Shown here: positions 56,307-64,000 of the stretch, piece by piece
Layout: each line of letters opens with the position of its first letter
Numbering within the stretch: the first letter of the stretch is position 1
NCBI GenBank assembly: GCA_907163375.1
Contig: CAJQUW010009190.1
Location: forward strand, 38,371-102,370
From: Prostheceraeus crozeri
Taxonomy: Eukaryota > Platyhelminthes > Polycladida > Euryleptidae
Length of the DNA: 64,000 nucleotides
Direction: 5' to 3'
Made by a program: the position numbers and the translations under genes
Notes under the pieces: model-generated
What the model was told of the DNA's origin: nothing
The model's input: the letters and a program-made list of their open reading frames with translations, nothing else
Databases searched by the model: none

Positions 56307-59300
56307 GGTATGGATCAACTTACTATTTACATTTTATTTTTATTTTCAGAAAGTTGAATAATCATCAAAACATTTTTTTAAAATTTATATAGTAGTAATG
56401 TTTTACGATAGTATATATAATTATTTTGAATTTTATATGTACTTCCTCAACTCGATTACATTTTGTAAATGCACTTTACTACTAAAAAATGAGCTTGATA
56501 ACTTCTTTTGTTTGCAACTTTTTTTTTACATAAGTTACAAAAAAAATTGGTTATTTTCCATTTTTTTATTTTTTAAGGAAAAAATTGAGTTTCAATTTTT
56601 GTTATAAACATTTATTCAAGGATTGAGTGTTATTTTATATTATATACATATCCCGTTCTTAAGTTATTTTATTTTCTTTTTCTATTAAAGTTTCGCATAT
56701 AATGTTCTCTAAATCTTAAGTTTAATCATATAAAGTTTTCTCAAAGATATTAAATTTTATTCACTCCAATATTGATTCTTCATCATCTCATACAATGTTT
56801 CTTCATCATCATCATTAAATTGTTTCATTTCAACATATAATTCCACTTTTTGGTATAGGATGCCATTCCCTGATAGGATACCATTCCCTGATAGGAATAT
56901 CTTAATTCTAAATTACATCTTTTTCTATTGATAATAATATACTAGAGCAAAATATTGGTCTTTGCCATCTCTTTTGGAAAATTTGAATATCACACCATAT
57001 CTGATCACTTTTAGTTTTATTCAAGATGATACCTTTTAAATTGAGTCGAAGTAAATCTAATTTAAATTTGGTAGACCGACACATTAGTTGTCTACCATAT
57101 TCTTCAAAACTCTACATCATTATAATTTTTAATTGTAAGAAATGAAATTTAGATAATTTTATAATTACTATATTTTATAATCGTTTTTACCATATACACT
57201 TTTTCAGAAGTTTAGGAAATCATCATTTATTTATCGTTTCTTCAATATGATCAGCGGGTTTATTATGATTTGATTATGGTCATTGTTCATAGTATAAGGT
57301 GTAGTCAACATATACTTTTCTCTTGTTGGAGCAAAACCATTAATATAGCTTTTAATAAAATTAATATTTAGTTTGATATACTCCTATCTAAGTCTCTTCT
57401 CATCTCTTTGCGGCATCTCTAATGTTTCTTGTTTATCAATAGAATTTCTATAATAAAACTTGAATATAATTCTTCATTATGTTTTTTTTACTATCTATGT
57501 GAATATTATATTGATTTTGTTATCCACAAATAATCTAAATTTTTCCTTCGCAACAACGCTTTTAATTTTTTAACTCATTTTTAAAATTGAAATAATTCAT
57601 AATTTTCTTTTCTATCCAATCCGTATTACTAATCGGCAAAACTGCTCTAATAAACCATAAACTTATATGACCTATTATAAACCATCTTTTTGTATTCAAT
57701 TCTACATAAGCTCCATCATATATTTGTTCAATTCCACATATTTTATAAACAGGTTCCTGAAATAAACATAGTTAGTTTCTATTGAAGGTAAAGCTTTAGT
57801 CTGTTCTCTAATATTTGGCTTGTAATTGAACTAAATATTAACCTCTATACATGAAAATTTCTTATTATCAACACATTTTATTTCAAATCCCGTAGATCTC
57901 GTCGCCTAAGAAAGCCAGGATGATGGGCCCGCATATCATTTTTTAAATTTGGTTTTTCATTTTATATTTTTATTCGAAAAATTTTATTTTTTTTCTTTTA
58001 TTAGAACAATTTTACTTTTTTATTGTTTTAACTGATGTTACAAATGTTGGGGCGGTGCATTATATCCGAATTAATCCGTGATTCGAAGTAGAGATAGCAC
58101 AACATATATCATGACACCTGGCGACTATTTTATCTGGGTCATTGCATCTTTCATATTCTTCGCAGCAAATTACAGATGATAACAATACAACAATATGTTG
58201 TACCAAATCAAGCTAAAAAGAAAATTATAATAAACGATGTTTTGGTTCCATTGTGCATGAATTCAGTTGCTAAACTTACTGACAACTCAATTTGACCGAA
58301 CAAATATTACACACATGATAAACAGGCTAGCGAGCTGAAGCAGATTCGCAACACTTTTTAACATGATTTTGAACATCAAAAATTTTCACATCCTTTCTAT
58401 CAATTCACCTCTGCCAGTCTTCAGCATCCACACCGATACCCCTGATTACCCGCCCCTTCGCAGCTGCTCGCGACAACTCTGCAAGCATTGACACCCTACA
58501 CCGTTCCCAGTCATTTCAAAAAAGTGGTTCGCTGCATCTGTTTACCTACCACATTCCTCACCACAAAGACAAGCTGCTAGAATACATCAATGAAGTCCAT
58601 CACTACCTAGCCGTTGCATCCATGGCCCCACTTCTATTAAACCTCACCTTAGACCCTGAATTAAAGAAAAATTTACAAGAAACTCTAAAGAAAATAAAGA
58701 ACCGTTAGTTGCTGTTAACAGACAATTAGTGTTCTTAAAATTAGTTCAACTGCACTTAAAACGGCAATGAAGATTAATCAGCCGAAAATGCCAGTTAATA
58801 TAAAAGAATAATTAAAGTACATCACACACTGCTTGACGCAATAGATGAAGTGCAACAGTCAATTCTAAAGTTCTCTCGAAGTTGTTGGACCTTCAACCGT
58901 ACATCCTAACGTAAATATTTTTCCCAAAAGTCAAATTTAATCTTTAAAAAAATGCCAATAATTTATAACACAAATCTAACCATTTTGCTTCCAATCAACA
59001 AAATTTCTCATGAACCATCTATGAACTCTGTAACCATTATGACAGTGTTAGCCACAATCGGAACACAAACGTTTAGGCACCGCAGCAGCCGTCCAACAGA
59101 AGGGGATGGTATATTTTTGGTTTGGAAGTATCGTTAATTAATACAAACCTCCTAAGATATGATTCACATTGCTGCACAGGAGCAGCTGCTTAGGTAGTTA
59201 CCGCTGTGCCATATCAATGCTTTTAAGTCTCAACGGATTAAAACAACTAGAAGTATCGTCAACTTAGGAATGATTCTGACGAACTAAAATTTAAAAATTT

Positions 59301-59342
59301 CCGAGGAAAGAAAAACCACATTGCTAACATGCTGTGTTAGGT

Positions 59343-59386
59343 TAGGGGGATGAACCCCCCCCACCCCCCCCCCCCCCCCCCCCCAA
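59343..59386. repeat. Poly-C tract
   Basis: AACCCCCCCCACCCC... forms a C-run of about 20 bases after GGGGGATGAACCCC. Slippage or assembly error is likely. The minus-strand glycine-rich frame is an artefact. Confidence 0.85.
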
Positions 59387-59599
59387 CACACCACACAACC
59401 TTGAGGAGCGGAGCTCCGTTGATAGTAACATAAGAAGACAATCAGGCATAGCCATTAAAACGTCAATTGAAGAAATACGGGAGGCAAGGTCTAGAAAAAT
59501 TTTTTCTGTGTGTGAGAAAAACAAAAGTCAATTCATTTTTTAAACAAATGTCTTCGCTTTCGAAACAATAAATTTAGATTGACGATCCTCCGTTTCGTC

Positions 59600-60850
59600 A
59601 GTTATAATCAAAAGAATGACTATCATACGGAATTGCTTGAATCCCGGATCCTGTCCAGTAGAGTGTGAGACTACTGGAGGAGATATTATTTTTTGAAGTT
59701 GATCATCCGCAATCTTATTTATATCTACTGATTCATTTTTACATGTGAATATTCTTTATTATAGTGAATGCTTATTTGTAAACACCATTACAGGATACGA
59801 TCAATAATGCACTAGAGAATATTTTTATTCCGATTCTCACAAAATGCGATTAGATGTTGCAAACTCAAAATATAGAAAACACTAAGTGATTCCCAGGTGT
59901 CATTGATACAATGCTTCGATTGTAACAATTGGTGAACATATCAAAAGTCTGACTCGAGGTTGGTTTCTGATACAAAATGCTGGTCTAATTGTTGATGGAT
60001 TTAACTCACGCTGGAACAGATGCAGAAGGATTGCGAAAGATGTCGAAAATAGTGCAAACACAATTTAATAAAACAAATAATGATGCATATAAAGAAAGAC
60101 GTGAATTACCCAAGGGGGAAAAGTAAAGACAGTTAATTGGTCATCGTCTCCCTTAATTGGATATTTAGTTCTGATAAAATATATATCCACTTAAACTCTC
60201 CTTAATACTTCCTCGACAGCAAATAATGACTTAATCTTTTTGGTAGACTGGAAAAAAACGACATATTTAAAAATTGACTAGACTGAAGATGGATTAAGCA
60301 TCTTACTCCTAGTTTAGAGATTGAAACAGCTATTGCAAAACGATTAATACATAACACCAATTCCAGTTAATTTTCTAAAAGCGTAACTGTTAGATTCAGG
60401 TAACTTTTTCGAACAAAGATTTAACTGCATTTTACATAGAACTGCGAATACTCCACGATATCTATTACTAAACATTTCAAGAAATTCATTCTCCAAGTTT
60501 TTGATAAGAAAATAATCTCTTCATATTACTACAATTCGAAGTTTACAAGTTTCATTAATCAAACCGGTATCCATTGATCCAGTAAGATTCGCTGATACCA
60601 CTATCAATTTCTGGAAGCAATGATTTTATCGAAATCTTTGTATGAAATTTGGAGTTGAACCACCCTTAACTCCTGGTGAGTGGAGCCATTTATTCTGTTT
60701 TCTGTTTCGATTTAAGTGCACAATCTGCAGATATTGTTAAAAATGGTTGTGATGTAACAGTTAATATTGCAAACAAAATATTCCACTTTTATTTTTCACA
60801 ACATCATTGATGGCTTTTCTGGTTTTTTGCTAGAAGATGTTAAATATCTT
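59600..60850 (+). pseudogene. Polinton fossil part: probable major capsid gene
   Basis: Broken plus-strand blocks lie where Polintons keep their double-jelly-roll capsid gene. Supporting traces are a start resembling 'xDPVExExxGxDIxF', a middle 'GxFLIQNAGLIVDG'-like segment, and an end with FCFDLSAQSADIV and DVTVNIANK. The call is moderate and rests on position and short motifs. Confidence 0.45.
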
Positions 60851-60879
60851 TGAAAATTCTTTAATGGCAAGCTGGCAGG

Positions 60880-60950
60880 ATCGGTTGTAACCCTTAGGAC
60901 CTTTGATCCGATAGGCTAAAGCCTCGAGGGCTTCCACTCGATAAGTTAAT
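60880..60950. repeat. GC-rich hairpins after the capsid region
   Basis: AGGCTAAAGCCT plus GGATC...GATCC and CGAGGGCTTCCACTCG follow the end of the probable capsid coding stretch. This parallels the hairpins behind the ATPase. Confidence 0.5.
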
Positions 60951-61202
60951 TTAAAATTCTTAGATTAAATTTTTTTTGTTAACTTAGCATTATGTCAATC
61001 GACTCGATTAAAAATTTTTGATTCACTTAAATTTTTTTCATAAACTCGATAGATTTAAATTTTTCGTAACTAATTTTTTTATTAAACTGGTCGCAAGCGA
61101 AAAGTAATAATAATAAACTTGTTGAATTAAATTAGTAATATTGATGCCAACCTACCCTAAAACTTCATACGATAAACCAAAAGGTATTACCTAAGTAAAC
61201 CA

Positions 61203-61394
61203 ATGATAGAGGAATATTCATTACAAGCAGAAAAGAATGGGCGGGATTCTCCCATTGGTCTCCTAATAATAGGTGGCATAGCAGCTGCAGGAAAGTGTTG
61301 CAGGTGGGGGACAGCTGAGTATTGTCAAGCAGTAAATAAAAATAAATCAGAGCAGCCAGCCTTAGAAGAAAAAAACGACATACTAGAGACTTAG
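61203..61394 (+). other. Small frame, unknown Polinton part
   Basis: 63 codons with a central glycine/alanine-rich hydrophobic segment (GLLIIGGIAAAGKCC). Its place between capsid and integrase suggests a small virion or membrane-active protein, but no family match is recognised. Confidence 0.3.
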
Positions 61395-61999
61395 AGAAAG
61401 TTGCTAGGGGTGAAGGAGCTGTAGATAATTTTATTAGTAAATTAAAATTAGTGAAAACGGAAACACGAGTTTCTTAAAAAATATACCCAATGTGTGATTT
61501 GCTTGAACCTTAACGAAAACAAAAGATTGTTTGGAATAGTATTCTAAGTCCTTAGTTGATAGGTAATAAACCTCAGGCTTTGGTCCATAGGTAACATTTA
61601 TTTTATCTTTTTAAATTTTTTTTTTATCTTATAAAATGAATTTAACAAATTCCGAAACTTTAATTTAAATTAAAAATTTCTAATTTAGATTTATTGATTT
61701 ATCTCTTAAAAGTACATAAAACCTGCAAAATTGAAAAATTTATGATGGTAACGACGACAAAAAGTTTGGCTACTACTCGCTGGTATACAAAAAACATTTA
61801 AGAAAATTTCCTGGATTTATTTGGAGTAAAAAATTCGAACAGAAAAACATCTTCTTGGTCATTAACTACGCCCAGGAATCGATTAGATATCAGCCTGATG
61901 AGAATAATAATCCGAAAAGGGGAAGAAAACCGATAAATAGAGTAGAAGCCGCAGATTATAGACGATGATTTCGTTATCGGAAATCATGAGTCTAGTCTC

Positions 62000-62960
62000 G
62001 CATGCAGTGCTAGAAGATGACTTCAGAATTAGATAGTATTCCAAATCCTACATTTAGCGAACAATTGAAGCAGTTTGGTAAGAAAGTTTTACAAGCTACA
62101 ATTATCTTCTGGTCAGGGTTTAAATGAAACGACAGCAAAGCTGTCAGAGAGCAACGCTCGAACCTACGCGTCCGACGACATTCCTAGGGAATACAGAAAG
62201 CCTCTAAACATTTATTGAAAGTAACCGTATATACTAACGATGCTATTTGAGTTGCTGATTTAGTTATATGGCGAATGAAAAAGATTATAACTAGCATTGA
62301 CCGTTATAGATTATATACACGATATGCTTGGGTAAAGCCTTACAAAATAAATTGTCTTTCAGTTAAAATATGCGTTTGTAGAAATCTTTCAATGAAAGTA
62401 AGAGGAAAAGCCCTGGAAACTGTTTGGCTGATAAAGGGTCGGAATTTAATAACAGAAACGTTCATCACTATTTGAAATGATTATTCACTGAAAACGCAGG
62501 AAAAGCTGTAGTGATGGAAGATTCATCGGACGTTCAAAAAAAATTATTCAAGAAATTTACTGAGCAAAGAAATCAGAAAATGGTTGAAGATATTACCAGG
62601 ATTGTAGAAGCGTACAATAATAATGTTCATTCTGGAATTGAAGAAACTCCAAAGAATGCTGTCTTGACGACCTGATTTAATTACGAAAGAACCTATTCGA
62701 GACTGTACTTATTCGAATGAGAGTAATCCGAATTTGCAGAAACTTAAGCCCGAAATTTAGATTGGAGATAGAGTTAGAAATTTAAGTATACGAATAAATT
62801 TGAAAAAGGCTTGTTGGTTTTATTGATAAAGAGTATATGAAGTTTGTCTATAATAATCAAAACCTTATCGATTACTTACGAATCAAGATTTAGATGTGAA
62901 ATATCAGAGGCCGGTTTTATCAAAATGAATTACAACGAAACTGATTTTTATTATCAATTA
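62000..62960 (+). pseudogene. Polinton fossil part: retroviral-type integrase
   Basis: Broken plus-strand blocks match the rve integrase core of Polintons. A VADL..RYRLYTRYAWVKP region lies near 62240-62340, and FTEQRNQKMVEDI with VEAYNNNVHSGIEETP near 62555-62655. A C-terminal IGDRVR-type segment near 62765 resembles the small domain after the core. In intact relatives this enzyme inserts the element. Confidence 0.8.
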
Positions 62961-63679
62961 TTATCTTTATTATTGGTACTAAGTTCGGGAAAGAAATTCC
63001 CTTGTTAGGCGTTTAGCATAGAAACTACGGTTCGTTCAATTTCACACCTATCAGAAATGTATCCTTTTTGTAATTTAAATAAAACTAAAGACATAATTGA
63101 CCCACAGTTAAGTAGTTTTCGGTTTTGAATTTGAAATGTATTATAAGTTCATTTTCAAGTAATTTTTTAACTTGTTTGTAGGTGGAGGACCGTATGATGT
63201 CAACATAGTATTATCACATTTTTAGTAGTCATACCTGCAGACCATGTAACTATTTATCTGCGTATGAAGAATTGTTATGAATTTACAGTTGGCTTATTTT
63301 TTGGAATTGTAATTCGTCTCTCATTAGAACATGAACATTCTTTTGTCCTAATTGATTTGCCCATTTCTTTAGATCATAATTTGTAGTTGTTTGGTTCATT
63401 ATTAATTTTAAAAAACTCATTTATGTTGTTCATTTTTATAATAAAAAAATTTCTTAAGGGGGGGGGAGACCCTCGACGTCAGAAGGGAACCCTAAGAAGT
63501 TAGAAGGGGGGCTGCGTCGAACTACGGGTTCCTTGCTATTGATAGGATTATTCTTGCGTTTCTTACTTTTGTTTCCTCCACTTTTAAAGAAATATATTAG
63601 AACATGATATATTTTAACACAGAAACACGGATTATCAAGACGTTTTTAAAAAATACTTAATTTTATGATTAATTACGGT

Positions 63680-64000
63680 GTCTGGATCGTCATGATTTTA
63701 AGGGGGGTCAAAATGTAATTTCAAATTTGCGATTCTTAACTTTTATGATTTTCGGTGTCCTGGGCAAAGGTCATGATTTTGGGAGTAAAAATTGTAATTC
63801 TCAAATTTTGAGATTCTGAACATTGAAATTGGGTATTTTTAAACCCGCCTATATTTCTGAATCTGGTCTTCATACACCTGGAAAAGGGTTCAAATTCCTG
63901 AATTCATGTTCGTTTTTTAAAAATAAATTTTTTGAAAAAATGGTACTTTTTAGAATGGATAACTTCATGACTTTAGGTCTTTAACAATGACAAAGGGTTC
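63680..64000. repeat. Polinton right terminal inverted repeat (partial)
   Basis: Reverse complement of 47090-47440: shared words include AGAATCTCAAAATTTGAGAA, CACCGAAAATCATAAAAGTT and AAAGTACCATTTTTTCAAAA. By comparison with the left repeat, roughly 150-200 bp more should lie beyond the window. Confidence 0.88.

Larger units (their letters stand above)
55600..59550. other. Polinton interior, mostly unassigned
   Basis: Strongly AT-rich. A minus-strand coding trace near 57600-57750 (ICGIEQIYDGAYVELN) looks like a real protein of unknown family. A GC-richer stretch at 58410-58680 has no recognised product. ORFs such as 55103-55342 are low-complexity hydrophobic translations of A/T runs and are not called genes. 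Confidence 0.4.
44240..64000. mobile_element. Polinton/Maverick fossil (runs past window end)
   Basis: A virus-like DNA element, broken, with well over twenty breaks by eye, so old. The left terminal inverted repeat starts at about 44240 and, apart from an inserted piggyBac, continues to about 47440. The right one begins at about 63680 and leaves the window. Without the piggyBac, about 17 kb are visible, fitting the usual 15-20 kb. Parts in order: unknown minus-strand frame, two conserved virion-type modules, packaging ATPase, DNA polymerase B (minus strand), an unassigned stretch, a probable major capsid region and a retroviral-type integrase. This set and order match Polintons. The body is visibly more AT-rich than its flanks. 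Confidence 0.88.

Noticed and set aside
59342-59524. Glycine-rich frame on the minus strand
   Set aside because: Produced by the poly-C tract, which is likely a slippage or assembly artefact.

Overview
This is animal DNA, most likely from a marine invertebrate with an AT-rich, repeat-dense genome. The evidence is a two-exon Toll-like receptor gene with GT-AG splice signals, plus a mix of piggyBac, Tc1/mariner, hAT, Penelope-like, LINE and Polinton elements typical of such genomes. There is no bacterial gene organisation and no tRNA, rRNA or CRISPR array was seen. The species cannot be named from the sequence. A run of 23 Ns at about 35.3 kb marks an assembly gap.

0-13.2 kb is almost entirely mobile DNA. 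It holds a decayed Penelope-like element (2.3-3.25 kb), then a DNA transposon with about 860-bp terminal inverted repeats around a zinc-finger transposase (3.6-8.1 kb). Next comes a piggyBac copy whose middle is occupied by a LINE fragment (8.5-10.7 kb), and an IS630/Tc1-type transposase remnant (12.1-13.15 kb). 13.2-19.4 kb carries foldback and MITE-type repeats, a LINE ORF1-like remnant and little else. 19.47-22.0 kb is another piggyBac. 22-26.4 kb is mostly unassigned DNA with diverged direct repeats, a lone piggyBac-type end and a Tc1-like scrap.

26.5-30.7 kb (minus strand) is the one clear host gene: a Toll-like receptor predicted at 1,015 residues, with signal peptide, two leucine-rich-repeat blocks, a membrane segment and a divergent TIR domain. 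30.7-44.2 kb is intergenic or intronic DNA with a perfectly bordered hAT derivative (8-bp target duplication), a Tc1 element with IR/DR-type ends, a MITE family rich in short CATACGAA-like motifs, a locally duplicated candidate host exon, and a broken member of the multicopy 'EEADTRM' gene family.

44.2 kb to the window end is a large, heavily broken Polinton/Maverick fossil. Its left terminal inverted repeat is split by a piggyBac flanked by TTAA, and its right repeat runs off the window. Remnants of a packaging ATPase, protein-primed DNA polymerase B, a probable capsid gene and a retroviral-type integrase are visible. Its AT-rich body carries scattered GC-rich double hairpins, several of them at gene ends. 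The layers give a relative order: EEADTRM gene first, then the Polinton, then the piggyBac. No functioning new system can be claimed. The most unusual items are the Polinton hairpin family, the long-inverted-repeat transposon and the hAT derivative that kept only its BED zinc-finger exon.
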